From positions 577,474-641,473 of the forward strand of contig SIJG01000049.1 of the NCBI GenBank assembly GCA_023374025.1: 64,000 nt of DNA, in the 5' to 3' direction. The notes under the pieces were generated by a model that was given only the letters and a program-made list of their open reading frames with translations, did not search any database and was not told the origin of the DNA. Shown piece by piece: positions 33,640 to 46,251 of the stretch (position 1 is the first letter of the stretch; each line of letters begins with the position of its first letter). This DNA is from Heterodera schachtii (Eukaryota; Nematoda; Chromadorea; Rhabditida; Heteroderidae). The position numbers and the translations under genes were made by a program.

Positions 33640-34152
33640 GGAACGCCGACATTTGCGCCGCGGACATTTGCGCCGCAGACACTTGCGCCGCGACACTTGC
33701 GCCGCCCAGCCAAATCGACATTTGCGCCGCAGACACTTGCGCCTGACTTTTGCGCCGCAGACACTTGCGTTTTCTCATCCCCTTTCTCTTCCTCTTCCCC
33801 TTTCTTTTCCTCTTCCAATCCGAGTTACGATTTTCCATCAGAATATATGCCGCAGGAATCGAAACATTCCCGACCAACACATTAAAATTGGACGTTTATC
33901 TTTGTGATTAGCCATTTGCTAACTTTTATTAGGTTTTTATCAAATATTAGCGTTAATAAATTGTTGGAGATTAAAAAAATTATTTTTTTTTTGCGGCGCA
34001 AATGTCTATTTGGCTGGGCGGCGCAAGTGTCTGCGGCGCAAAAGTCGCGGCGCAAGTGTCTGCGGCGCAAATGTCGATTTGGCTGGGCGGCGCAAGTGTC
34101 GCGGCGCAAGTGTCTGCGGCGCAAATGTCCGCGGCGCAAATGTCGCGCTACC
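33640..34152. mobile_element. 513-bp foldback element, 9-bp target duplication (Mutator-like MITE)
   Basis: ATAAACTTA abuts both ends exactly (33,631-33,639 and 34,153-34,161). Ends are GGAACGCCGACATTTGCG and, reading inward from the right, GGTAGCGCGACATTTGCG. The inverted arms (about 130 bp left, 160 bp right) are built of tandem blocks GCGCCGCAGACACTTGC / GCGCCGCGGACATTTGC and CCCAGCCAAATCGACATT. The centre (about 210 bp) is a CT-rich run and plain AT-rich DNA without a gene. Cys- and Arg-rich frames through the arms are shadows. A 9-bp duplication is the mark of Mutator-type transposition; no transposase is in the window. Confidence 0.9.
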
Positions 34153-34161
34153 ATAAACTTA

Positions 34162-35685
34162 TATTTGGCTTGTAATATAAGAAAATATATTTTAAAAATT
34201 AAAAAATTAAATCTTAATAAAAAAGAGACCTAAGAATTAATTTTATAAATTAATGATAAAAGAAAAATAACAAGGCTTGCTTTCATATGGCGAAAAACAA
34301 GCGGAACTAGTCAATTTAATTAAAATAATTTTCTAAATATAAGAATTTCCATTATTTCTACCAAATTATTTAGATTTACTGTGATTTTATTTTAAAAACT
34401 TTTTATTATTCAAAAAGTCTTATATAGTAAAATTTAATAATGTAATAGTAAGAAACTGGAATAATCTTCCAGTGGTAGCGGTGCAAATTAATAGGCAAAG
34501 GAATTCAGGAGTTTATTAAAAGCAATGAGTTCTTAGAGGAAATTTCATATGCCATATTAATTTGTTCGAATTAATTTGTTTTTTTTTCTGATTCCCACCA
34601 TGTAAGAGCACAATTGTTCAACAAAATTCACTGTTTGAAATATATTAAGAATAAACAAAAAAATGAATAACAAAAATATTAAAATACAATGTTTTTAAAA
34701 TATTAAATTCAGAATAAAAAATTTTCATAATTGACAAGAATTAGATGAAAATATTGCATCAAGCGAGAATTTAAATTGATTTCATATTAATTCAAACGGA
34801 ATAAACAAATAAAATGCGATTGAAGATTAAAATACCTAATTCCATTACATCTTTAAAAGACACGAATAAAATAATATTTTTAATGCAAAGAATAATACAA
34901 TTAATGATTATTTTTAATCATATATTAGAGTTTATAAAAATTATAAATTACCTTTACATTTTTGAAATTATTAAGAACTTAAAATAATTAAATAATAATT
35001 AATGATTAATAAATAAATATATATCTTTCTTATTCGTGTCTAATTTATTTTCTATTAATCGCGATAGAAAAATATATACTGAATTGAAATTTTTAATTTA
35101 ATTTATAATGGACTTTCATAGATTTTGAAGGATTCGATAACAAAACAAATTTTAGAAAATGTAAATAAAATTCAAAATTAATAAAGGGAATCAACTTTTA
35201 GTATATACCAATTTGTCTGATGGAAAAATTAAAAAAAATTCTTTAATCATATTCTCTCATAAATAAGAATTTAAAAAATTAGAAAGATCTCTCACTATTT
35301 TTATTTCATCCAAATCAGGATTAAATTTACGAGACAATTGAATTAATTAAATATGAATTTATTTTAATTTATCTAAATAAATTATCATTAATGTTTTATT
35401 TTTAAAAAAATTTTTTGTTGCCTTATATATTTGTATTTCGCTAATTCTAATTTTTGAATTTAATATTTTGATTTTATAATAAATTTAAGTCGAATTCAGT
35501 TTCTTTAAGAAGAAAAACAAAAACAAATATAATTTCATGCAGTTAAACACGCGTTTATTTATTTTTAACTTTAATAATGATAGAATAATGAAACTTTAAA
35601 GTTTTTCCATTTTATTTACAAATTTTGCTTTTTATTGTGAAAAATTTGAATAAATAATAAAAAAATAAACTAAACTATTTTGAAA
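34162..35685. other. AT-rich DNA without recognisable genes
   Basis: No open frame, repeat or RNA-like structure that I could support. Confidence 0.65.
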
Positions 35686-35689
35686 ATTT

Positions 35690-35865
35690 TTGCCGGACCG
35701 GACCGAATTGACATTTTCAAAAGCAACCGGTTTCCGGATTTGGTCTCTCAAAAACCGGTCAAACCAGAAAACCGGTCAATCCTATTTTTCCAAAAAAAAA
35801 ACGCCGGACTGTTTTCCGGTCCAGTAAAAACCGGTACCGGTTCTCCGGTCCGGCTCGGTCTTTAA
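35690..35865. repeat. CCGG-dense segment
   Basis: A dozen or so CCGG tetramers, mostly in ACCGGT(T/C) context, fall in 175 bp of otherwise AT-rich DNA, with loose inverted pairs such as CCGGTTTCCGG and CCGGTCCAGTAAAAACCGG. The 61-codon frame here is compositional. It resembles a degenerate short repeat; a weaker relative may lie at 54.1 kb (ACGGGACCGG). Confidence 0.45.
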
Positions 35866-36904
35866 AACATACATTAGGAAAAATATAAAATAAAAAACAA
35901 ATACAAATAAACTGGTCCAAATTTTAGAGTAACTTTTTTTTAATTTATAAAAAATAATAATTTTAAAATGCACTGAATTAAATGATGAAAAAATAAATCT
36001 ACATAAAAATAATATGAACAATAAGACCGTTGAAATAATCAGAGTATTAAAATTAAAATAATAATAATAATAATAGTTCCAATTTTAAAGGGCGAACCAA
36101 ATCAATGGACCAGATTAGAAGAGAGCAATACGATTAGATTAAAAAATAACATGTATTTCAAATTTGATAATTTCAATACGAATTTTTAATTAAATTAAAT
36201 ATCATTAGAAAATCAAAGATTATAAATTGATAAAACAAATTATTTAATTTTACGTAATTTAAATGAAATGTGAAAGTTTTAAATGTTTAGCAATAATAGA
36301 ATAAGATAGATTTATGAAAATTGAAAAATTTAAATAAAAAAAAACTTAGTTAAAAATTTGAATTAATTAAATTCTATTAGTATTTAGATGTATTATTAAT
36401 ATTTTTCTTGATTAATTAATAAATTTAACTTTATCTTTCTTCTCGAATTCTGGCAAAAATTACAACTTTTTTGTCCGATAATCATTTAAGAGACGCCTAT
36501 TAAATTTTTGGAAATTATATTGGTAAATAATTGTGGGCATATACATATTCATATTTTGCTTTATATCTATTTTTCTTCTGTTATATATTATTACACTTGG
36601 TTTTCACATTATCTACTGAAATTGAAATGATAATTAATTGAAAATTAAATTTATTTATTTCATTTAGAAACAAAAGTGAAATTAGGACTTTGGAGAATTA
36701 TAAATATATTTTAATGAAAAGAAAATTAAATTTTATAAATAGTGATATCAAATATTTAATTAAATTAGAATAAAAATATTGATCAAAAATTTATTTAATA
36801 TAAAAAGTGAATTTATATTTATTTATTTAAAAATGATAAAGGCAATAAGTTTTGAAATGATATTTATACATATAAAATATTTAATATTTGAATTGAACGT
36901 AAAT
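35866..36904. other. AT-rich DNA without recognisable genes
   Basis: Includes an (ATA)n run near 36,060. Nothing else seen. Confidence 0.6.
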
Positions 36905-37080
36905 CATCTATGTGACAGTAAATTTACCCAACGTGAATTTGCCCGTGAATTGTGATAGTGAATTGACAGTTGAACACTGCCACTCAATATTACTTGAACA
37001 TCTATGTGACCATGCATTAACCCGTGAATTGGGACAGTGAATAACAGTGAGAATGGCACTTGAATCATAAGATGAATAAA
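36905..37080. repeat. Tandem duplication, 94-bp step
   Basis: CATCTATGTGAC starts at 36,905 and again at 36,999. Downstream in each unit CCCGTGAATTG(T/G)GA(T/C)AGTGAAT is shared. Two diverged copies; no coding frame. Confidence 0.65.
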
Positions 37081-37737
37081 TATTGTTATAATTAATATTC
37101 TCTATTTGAACGCTCAAAACAATGATATATTTGATGTGATCTTACAATATACATTTTGAGATCGATTAAAAATAAATGTAATTTTTCTATTTATTGTGAT
37201 TTTATTACTGTTAATAATTTTATTTTGATCATTTTTATGTAATAAAATATATGTGGTGTATTTTTTAATTTTCTTGTATTTTTCTTACAGATTTTTCTCA
37301 AAAATGCCAAAAGGAAATAAATCTTAATTAAAAAATATTAATCAAAAAATAATTTTAAACTTTTTATTAAACAATCTCGTTGATCGTCATAGTTGGAGAT
37401 GCACTGATGCACTGTTCCCGTTACGGACACTGTTTTATTATTTTTTATGATGTTAATAATAATTATTCAATTTCTAATGTTTTCAGAAATTGAATTTTAA
37501 TACCTTATTGTTAATAGATTTTATGCATTTTTTGAATTCCTTATTTTTATATACAAATAAGTATTACCCTGTATCCAATCTTTATAAGCTAGGGCCCTGA
37601 CCCGGCTTTTCTGGACCCAGCAAGACCTTGACCCGGTATTGCCGAAATAAGCAGGCCCGTAACGCTAATTTAATATACGATTTTAAAGTTTTTTAAATAA
37701 AAAAATAAGGCTACAGAAAAAATTGAAAAACTCTCGC
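37081..37737. other. AT-rich DNA with a small GC-richer patch
   Basis: Near 37,590-37,660 the sequence reads GGGCCCTGACCCGG...GACCCGG without any open frame. The rest is AT-rich. Confidence 0.5.
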
Positions 37738-37944
37738 CTCTCGTCCTCTCGCCTCTCGCCAACTCTCGTGTTTTTGGGGACTCTCGCCTCTCGCCAAACT
37801 CTCGCTCTCGTCTTTTTGGGGACTCTCGCCTCTCGCCAAACTCTCGCTCTCGTCTTTTTGGGGACTCTCGCCTCTCGCCAAACTCTCGCTCTCGTCTTTT
37901 TGGGGACTCTCGCCTCTCGCCAAACTCTCGCTCTCGTCTTTTCT
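37738..37944. repeat. Minisatellite, 42-bp unit
   Basis: Units starting GACTCTCGCCTCTCGCC at 37,779, 37,821, 37,863 and 37,905 are nearly identical, with a diverged unit before them. Within the unit CTCTCG recurs, so the array probably grew from a hexamer. Because 42 is a multiple of three, all frames stay open, giving an Arg/Glu-rich 14-residue repeat on the minus strand. I regard that as a by-product. Confidence 0.85.
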
Positions 37945-40110
37945 GAGACAAGTCACACCCCTGATGTATAAGTATAATAGAAAATTAAATGAAAATAATT
38001 ATAATATTTAATAATTTTAAAATTTAATTTTATTCTAGCTAATCCATGATAAGAATAGTTTATAAAATATATCTATAAGTCATATACTTAATTTGGTATA
38101 ACACTTTGATGTGGTCGATTTAATTTTTTTAAAACCTTAAATTTCACTTTCATTAATAAAAGTTTATATTGCGATTTTTTTAAATTTTTAAAAACTAGTG
38201 AATAAGGACAAAAACATAAATAACTAATTATCATTTTAAAATTTTTTATTTAATAAACTACTTAGAGATAATGATAGAAAATTAGGCTAAATAAAACAAA
38301 TTAATTTAATTTTTTATTATTTATAGATATTATTGAAAAATTCATAAAGCTAAAGAATAATTCGAATTATTATCAACTGTAAAAATAACAAACAAGTTAA
38401 AATGATATGCAATAATAAATTAATGATTAGTTAAAAATAAAAAAAAAGAAAAAAATTTGATATAATTTGCACATTGTAATTATTAAAATTTAATTTTATC
38501 ATTTTTCTGAATAATTATAGTTTTCTGAAAGAAAAAAAAAGAAAAATTATTCTCAGAAATTGCCAAAAATGAAAAAAAACATAAAATAAATAATTTAAAA
38601 TTAAATAAATGATTGAGAATTTTTATTCTGCATTTTATTAGTCATCCTATTTTAAAAATAAATTGAGCAAATACCCGAAATAATTAAAGTTAAAATTTAT
38701 TTATTAACTCTTCACTACAATTATTGAAAATAAAAATTATAATCTTTTATAATTTGCAATTGAACAAAATTAGTTTTTAAATACTAAGAATTAATTAAAC
38801 AACATTTTAATAATTTACATATATTAATATTTTTGATTGAGATATTATTAATTAAACATAATAAATTCTCTCAAATTGTATGCTAAAAAAATAAAACCAA
38901 ATATAATAAAATAAATTTTTTTAAAATAATTCTCAGTTTAAAACATTCACAGATTTCTTTTTAGTGGATCAATTAAAGTTGAGTTTTGTTTATAAATAAA
39001 ACATTATTTATTATATTTTTTATACGATTCATTCACAGAGGGAGGGCGTGAAGCGACCATATAATTTTAGTGCTAAATGATTATTAATTATTTTTATTAT
39101 AAGATAGCCATTAAAAAGTAAAAAATTAATTAATTTCGTCAATTCAATTTTTAAAATTTTTATTTTTTACTTAAATTTTGATACATTACATATTTTTTTG
39201 TTTTTAATTTTTCTTGTTTTTCTTCTACTGTTTATTTTTTAAATAATAGCTTATTTCTTTAAAAAATTATGAATAACAAGCTATGCTAATAGGCAATAAA
39301 GTTTACATTAAAGAATTAAAATCGCTAAATTTAAATTATTTAATACTTTAGAAAGACGAAACCCTTTTTCTTATGATAAATTGTTTCATCAGAGATCAAC
39401 TTTAAATTTGATTATTTATTTATTAAAAGGTGCATTTTTCTTCCAAATGTAAAAAATGTATTCTAAAATTTCGTAAAATAACCAATTGAGTATGGAAATC
39501 AAAATTAGTTGATTGGGGTTTTATTATATTTTGTATTAATTAATTAATTTAAAAATTATTCTTTTCATTACTCATGCATATCATTGTGTATTCAGTTTTA
39601 AGTATAATATTCTGAGAAGAGAAGTAGAAAATTCTATTAGTTTCCTGGATAAAAGAAATATATGAAATTGATTGCCTTTTGATGTCCTTTTTCTCACCGT
39701 TACAATTTATCTGTAATAAAAGAATTTTTAATACGATTTTGCTCAAACTATTTTGCGAAGATTAATGGAGATTGGTGGGTGAAATTTCGGGCCCTGGACT
39801 CCCATCCTCCCGGGTCCCAAGCCTAAATCCGTCCTCGTCCGGACCAGTCATAAATCGGCGGTAAATGTAGTTGATCAACTGCCTAAAGAGAAAATGCATT
39901 AAATATGTGTGAATTAATTGCGCTTTACAATAACTTTAAAATTTTCAAAATGTTAATTTGGAAAACAAATTTCTTGATTTAAAAAAATAATGATTAAATA
40001 CACCCTACAAAATAAAAACAATATAAAGGAATAAATATTAAATCAATTTTCGGTTGGTTTTCGTTACCTTTTATATTTTTAAAATTTTCATTAATACCTA
40101 TTCACTCTAT
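37945..40110. other. AT-rich DNA without recognisable genes
   Basis: A GC-richer patch at 39.79-39.86 kb (CTCCCGGGTCCCAAGCC...) has no open frame. Otherwise A/T runs only. Confidence 0.6.
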
Positions 40111-40200
40111 AAGGGAAAAATCGCACGTTTCGGAGGGAAATTTGAATAACTCTCTTCAAAGTGTTTGGATCGACACGCGGTTTGTGCATCCTTCCAGCAC

Positions 40201-40605
40201 TTAAGGATTCTCTATCGAATGGCGAAAACAGTTTTTTGAAAAAATCAAACCAAAAAAATTTTCTTCAGAAATTTTTTGAAAATTTTCGGAAAATTTTTGA
40301 CCATGCCGCGGTTGTCGGCCTGTAGCGGGTCGGGTATTACGAGTTCGGTCTTGGGCTTGGAGAAAGGGCACACCTTCACATTTTAGCGGTTCTAATGAGC
40401 TATTAGACATTTTTCTAGCATAAGATTGAATTGAGTTATGCGTTGTACTGGAACTAAAAATTCCAAACAAGCCAAAAATATCTCGTCGCTCTCTTCTTCT
40501 ATTCTCTCTGTTCCCACACTCTCTCATCGTTCTCTCGCTACACCTGAATTTTTTCCAAAATAGCTCAGAATCCAGAATCCCAGCGTATCCGGATTCTGAA
40601 TTCAA
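40201..40605 (-). other. Open frame of 134 codons, doubtful gene
   Basis: A lower-AT segment with a frame from ATG at 40,605 (MNSESGYAGILDSELFW) to TAA at 40,201. The protein is Arg/Ser/Glu-rich in its first half (ENRRRERRD) and Phe/Lys-rich at the end. I recognise no domain, signal peptide or membrane span. The (AAAAT)n microsatellite begins a few bases upstream of its start, which argues against a normal promoter. It could be a retained exon or chance. Confidence 0.2.
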
Positions 40606-40614
40606 TGCGAAAAA

Positions 40615-40803
40615 ATATAAAAATAAATTAAATTAAAATAATTAAATTAAATTAAAATAAATTAAATAAATAAATAAAAATAAAAAAAATAAATAAATAA
40701 AATAAAATAAAATAAATAAAATAAAATAAAATAAAATAAAATAAAATAAAATAAAATAAAATAAACAAAATAAATTAAAATAAAATAAAATAATAAAATA
40801 AAA
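40615..40803. repeat. AAAAT/AAAT microsatellite
   Basis: Runs of AAAAT and AAAT, purest between about 40,700 and 40,765, directly abut the G-rich double-hairpin array. Confidence 0.9.
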
Positions 40804-41740
40804 AGGAGGGGGGGAGGAGTGGAAGAGGGGGGAAAGGGGGAGGGGGGGGGATGGGGGCCGAAGGCCCCGTACGAGCCGCGAAGCGGCGAGTGAGTACCTT
40901 AAGCGCAGAAAAGCCAGGAAAGGGGGCGGAGAGGAGAGGGGGGGAGAGACGGGGAGAGGGGGGAGGAGGGAGAGGGGGGGGGGGAGAGGGGGGGGGAGGA
41001 GGAGGGGCGGGGCCGAAGGCCCCGTACGAGCCGCGAAGCGGCGAGTGAGTACCTTAAGCGCAGAAGGGCCGAAGGCCCCCTACGAGGCCGCGAAGCGGCC
41101 GAGCGAGTACCTTAAGGGAGAGGGGAAAGGGGGGGACGGGGGAGGGGGGGGGAAGGGGGCCGAAGGCCCCCTACGAGGCCGCGAAGCGGCCGAGCGAGTA
41201 CCTTAAGGGAGAGGGGAGGGGGGACGGGGGAGGGGGGGGGGGAAGGGGGGGGGGGGGGGGGGGAAGGGGGCCGAAGGCCCCCTAACGAGGCCGCGAAGCG
41301 GCCGAGCGAGTACCTTAAGGGGGGGGGGGGGGGGGGGGGAAGGGGGCCGAAGGCCCCCTACGAGGCCGCGAAGCGACCGAGCGATACTTTAAGGGGACGG
41401 GGGAGGGGGGGGGGGGAGGGGGCCGAAGGCCCCCCACGAGGGCCGCGAAGCGGCCGAGCGAGTACCTTAAGGGAGGGGGGAGGGGGGGACAGGGGAGGGG
41501 GGGGGGAAGGGGGCCGAAGGCCCCCTACGAGGCCGCGAAGCGGCCGAGCGAGTACCTTAAGGGGACGGGGGAGGGGGGGGGGGGGAAGGGGGCCGAAGGC
41601 CCCCTACGAGGGCCGCGAAGCGGCCGAGCGAGTACCTTAAGGGAGGGGGGAGAAGGGAGGGGAAGGGGCGAGAGGGGATGGGAGGGGGCCGAAGGCCCCC
41701 TACGAGGCCGCGAAGCGGCCGAGCGAGTACCTTAAGCGCA
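40804..41740. repeat. Double-hairpin array with GAA triloops, ten copies, G-tract spacers
   Basis: Unit: GGGGCC-GAA-GGCCCC, then TACGA, then GGCCGC-GAA-GCGGCC, then GAGCGAGTACCTTAAG. Hairpin 1 begins near 40,856, 41,008, 41,067, 41,156, 41,267, 41,343, 41,420, 41,509, 41,590 and 41,686. Units 1-2 have a shorter second stem (GCCGC/GCGGC, flanked by GTACGA and GAGTGAG). Units 3-10 have the longer GGCCGC/GCGGCC. Only unit 6 has a broken second stem (GCGACC). Units 1, 2 and 10 end AAGCGCAG. Spacers are nearly pure G with some A, including runs of about 20 G near 41,240 and 41,320. Frames through the array merely translate the repeat. Confidence 0.95.
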
Positions 41741-41775
41741 GGGAAACCCAATGGCCCCGGCTGGCCCCAGTGTTG

Positions 41776-41815
41776 AAAGCGCCCCCGGCGCTTTAACAGG
41801 GCCCATCGGGCCCTG
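41776..41815. repeat. Two further perfect triloop hairpins
   Basis: AAAGCGCC-CCC-GGCGCTTT (41,776-41,794) and CAGGGCCC-ATC-GGGCCCTG (41,797-41,815) stand two bases apart at the end of the G-rich array. Both have 8-bp perfect stems and three-base loops. The sequence returns to AT-rich DNA at once. Confidence 0.9.
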
Positions 41816-41819
41816 GTTA

Positions 41820-44800
41820 AATAAAAGAAAAAATTTTTAATTAAAAAGTCAAAAGAATATAATAAATATTTAAGTAATAAATAAATAAATAAGAATAAAT
41901 AAAATAATTAAACTTCTAGTAGACCGGCATTAAATATAATTTACCTAATGGAAATGAAAATTTATTCGTATCGTAATATAAAATTATAGTTTTATTTAAA
42001 AACAATTTAATAAATTAATGGTCAGTTTTATTTTTCTTAAAATTATAAATTAAAACCAATATTAAAAAAATAAATAATGCATAAAAAAGAAACATTTGAA
42101 TCAACTAAATCCAAAAATTTTTATTTTATTCAAACCTTTTTTAAATTTTATAAAATGGCTAATAAAATATAAACTTTAATAATTTAAAGCAATATCGATT
42201 ATAAATAAATAAAAATATTTTATTAATAAAAGATAAAAAAAATGAAAGTAAAATAAAAAAAAAGAAAAATTTAATTGTTTATAAGAATCAGTTAATAATT
42301 CATAATTTTTATAAAAAAAACAAATTAAAATTAACCAAATTAACATAACTTTTTATTCCTTTAATACCTAACAAACTTTTCGCTTATTAAATTAATAAAA
42401 TTTATCTGACTGTAAAAGAAAATCCAATAACAATAAAAATTTCTGTTTTTATTAATTATTTTTTTATAATTATTCAATTTCATTATTTACAATTGAAAGA
42501 GAAAAACAATTTTTCTGGCGAGAGAAACGTTACCAAATTTAACTAAAAATGTAAAAAAAAAAATAACAAAAATTAAAACTCAACTAAATGACTCTTTTAG
42601 AAATTTATTTGGTAAATTTATTTATGTATAACGCACACAAAAATCAAAATGATAAAAAAATAAAACTAATTATTAATTAAAAGCAGCAGTACCAGCTTAT
42701 TTTTATATAAAAAATAATATTAGAATTTAATAAAAATCTTATTTTTAAAAATTAAATATTTAAAAAAAATATTTAATTTTATCAATTTTTTTTTGGATAG
42801 GAATAAGAGAAAGACAATGTTCAAAAAATTAAAAATATTTTAATAAAACAATATCAGAAAAAATAAAGGGTCAGTTGAATTTATTTTATATTATCCAATA
42901 AAAAAATGGCATTATAAAAATCTTTTTCTATCATTGCAAAAAAAAAGAAAGTTAAAAGAATTAACAAATAAAATAAAAAAGTTGCGATAATTAATTTTTA
43001 TTCTCATCCGCGATCAGTTAGATCGCAACTTATAATGACAAGAATCGTTCAAAATTCAAGTCATCACTGTTTTAAATTTTATATTGAAAATTTATGTATA
43101 AACTAGTCAAAAGAAAACATAATTAAAATAAAAGGGATTTACTTATATTTATTTGTAATCATTAGTAATTAATTTTAATTCAATTAAATTTCTTATAATT
43201 TAATTTTGCTATGATAATATTATTATTTGCTAAAGCAAATTAAATAATCTCACTATTGGGCTTAATCTGGTATAAATTTAAGAATTGATACTCGATTTTT
43301 CAGTAAAGATTTGATCATTAATTTATTATGAAAAAGTTTGGAATATTCTTTTAATAAAAAGTTATAAATTAATATTTAAATATTACTAAAAATTGAAAAT
43401 TGTCAAATAATAATCAATAAATAATAATTTTATTTATCAAAATAAAAAAATAAAATAGAAAAATGCATAAATGTGCTTAAGAAGAAAATAGTTCATACTA
43501 AATGAATGTAATTAATTTCAAAACTAAACCCGTAATTTAAAATAATAACATTTTTTAAAAAAAGTTTGATTAATTACTAATAAGTTTCATTTATAATTAT
43601 TGAAAAAAATAAATAGTTTTTATAACGTAATAATCAATTTTTAAAAAATTAGTAAAACAAAAAAAAATTAAAAATAAAAATTTTTGAGAATTTAAAAATT
43701 GTCTAATTATTAAGAAATTAATATTATATTAAATATTTAACTGATTGTATTAAATTAACCAAAAGATTTTTGACTGATTAAATTTACAAACTATGAAAAA
43801 TTAATGATATTCTTACAAAATGTTTATTAAATTTAAATCATTGCCAAATTTACAAATTAATATTTTTAATAAAATAGATGTGTTGTTTAAATAATTATAA
43901 AATGGAATCGAACAGGAAAATTATTTAGTATTTATTAAATATAGGTAAGATTATATCTATTTCAATAAAAAAAAATTTAAATTTAAAAAACTCAAATTAA
44001 ATCAAAAAGTTTTTTGATTAAATATAAAATATCAAAATATCAGTATATTTGAGTAATTTATATGAAAAGCAATATTAATAAATAAAAATTTTAAATTTAT
44101 TAAATTTTTAGCAGTAATATTTTGAAAATATGAAATTGAAAATTAATTTTCAGCTCTTAATTTAATGTCAATTAAAACTCAATCAAATATTTTAAACGAA
44201 ATGATAAATTATTTCCAAGATCAAAATTATGAAACAACAAGCGTTGTTAAAATTTTTATTTTTTTATTCATTGAAAAATCTTTACCTTAAAAACCAATAA
44301 TTAAAATTGATTTTGTATTTTGAAAGATAATTTAGCATGTTTTAATTTTTTTCACGAGTAAAGTTTAATTTTTGATAAAAATTTTAAGTATTTGTTAAAT
44401 AAAATTATAAATATTAACGAATTTGGCATATTATCGAATCCATCGAAAACCATTATTCCAGCTGTTCTATAGTATTTATAAATGTTCAGGTAATGCGAAT
44501 TATATAAACATATTTTTATTGTTTATTTCTTTATCAGCCTAATAAATAATATAAATCATATTATTTAATATTCCATAATTTTCTATAATATTTCTTCATA
44601 TAAAGTTGTAGTATATTTATACTAAGTAATTTATTATTGAATGGTTTTAAAATTGAATATTTTTTTGGTATTATTTATGAAAAGGAAAGAATAAATTAAG
44701 AATATTTAGTAAAAATAATATAAAATATAAGATTTTACATTAAAATAATCCCAAAAAGTGTTTAATTAAACGATTATTTTACCAAAAGGATGGCTTACAT

Positions 44801-46056
44801 GATGTTCGAGATGGTCATAAAACAAAAAAAAGAACAATTAAAAACATTTCTTTAGGCAAAAAATTAAAGAATTAATTAGTAAAGAATGACAAGTGATTTT
44901 ATTTTTTATTAACTTCTTTTAAAATAGTAATTCTTGCAAATTAGAGTTTTACGGATCCAATGACGAATTGAATTAATGAATTCGATTTGGTTTAAAAAAT
45001 TTTTTTTTTGAAATTTTTTTTATTTAAATAAATGCATTTTCATCACCCAAAAATCCGTCGCCGTAACAGCGTTTTTCAAAGTATAAATTTAAATTAAACT
45101 GAAATTAACATACTTTTAATAATGTGGACACATGAAATTTTAGTTATTAATAAAATTCAAACAATTACTTGCATGTAGCGCAATTTTTTCTAAATGTCAT
45201 GACATTTTAATAAAAAGTTAAATACATTCAAATAACAACAATGAAATATTTTAAAACTGATATAGAAAATTAAATGCAAAAATAAATTTAAAAAAACATT
45301 ATAAATATGTTATGCTTAATTCATCGAATAGAAAAATAATTGAAAATAAATTATAAAATATAAAATTTACCAAATTAATGATAAATTAAAAAGAAATAAT
45401 TATATAAATGAAAATCTTCATCGTCGTCTTCGTAGTAACTAATGGAGGTGCCAAGGATTATTTAGCCAATATTTAAATAAAAAATTAGCGGAGAAAAATT
45501 TAGCGTTAAATAAATAAATTTTAAAAATGTTAAAAATTCTTAATGTTAAATTAAACCAAATTACAAAATATTCATACAATATTATATAATAACTAATTAT
45601 GACAACCAATTAAAAATAAGATAAACAAAAATGAAATTTTTTTATATGAATGAAAATATAAAAATAATATATAATTCATTTAGAAATTTAATTAATTTAT
45701 TTAAACATCGGACATTCATTGAAGAATGGGAAGTGTTATGATAGATAAAAAGTTAAAATATTATTTTTTAAATAAATTCTCATTTTATTTTAAATAAAAG
45801 TAAGTTTACCAAAATTATAATGTGAAAATAAAAATGGAAAAATAATTGCAAAAGGACACATGCAACACTCTCCATCTACTTACTTCTTGTAGTCAAGATA
45901 TTTATAATGTTTTTTTAAATTTATTTTTAAAAACAAATTAAGATATAAAAAGCTGAATATTTAAAAAAAGTTAAAATACTTTTTTGTTTGGTCGCAATTG
46001 CTGACGAAATTCTATAAATTAAAAATATGATAAAAATATTTACTTTTAAATAAGGA
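41820..46056. other. AT-rich DNA without recognisable genes
   Basis: Over 4 kb of A-rich sequence. No frame above the reporting length, no repeat and no RNA-like fold that I could support. Confidence 0.7.
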
Positions 46057-46065
46057 AGTTTTATT

Positions 46066-46251
46066 CGTGCTGGCGCGTTTCCTAAAAAGTTCCACCCATA
46101 CGCATTTCCTAAATGTGCCACTTTAATATGATATAAAATATTATTTATTATACAAACTATTTTCATGATAAAATGAAATTTTTTAAAATTGTATTTGCAT
46201 TTATTTATAGGTATTCTATTAAAATTGCACTTTTAGGAAACGCACGAGCAC
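46066..46251. mobile_element. 186-bp MITE with 9-bp target duplication
   Basis: AGTTTTATT flanks both ends exactly (46,057-46,065 and 46,252-46,260). The left end CGTGCTGGCGCGTTTCCTAA pairs with the right end, read inward as GTGCTCGTGCGTTTCCTAA. A further partial copy of GCATTTCCTAAATGTGC lies inside the left arm. No coding capacity. The duplication length points to a Mutator-type transposase acting in trans. Confidence 0.85.

Noticed and set aside
33605..34233. Ala/Gln/Arg-rich and Cys-rich frames around the foldback element
   Set aside because: They translate the GCGCCGC blocks of the terminal repeats and exist in mirror image on both arms.
40804..41740. CRISPR array (regular palindromic repeats)
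   Set aside because: Spacers are G-tracts of variable length, not unique sequences. No cas genes, and the setting is eukaryotic.
40851..41751. Gly/Arg/Pro-rich frames through the double-hairpin array
   Set aside because: Translations of the repeat unit and G-tracts. Frames are broken by variable spacer lengths.
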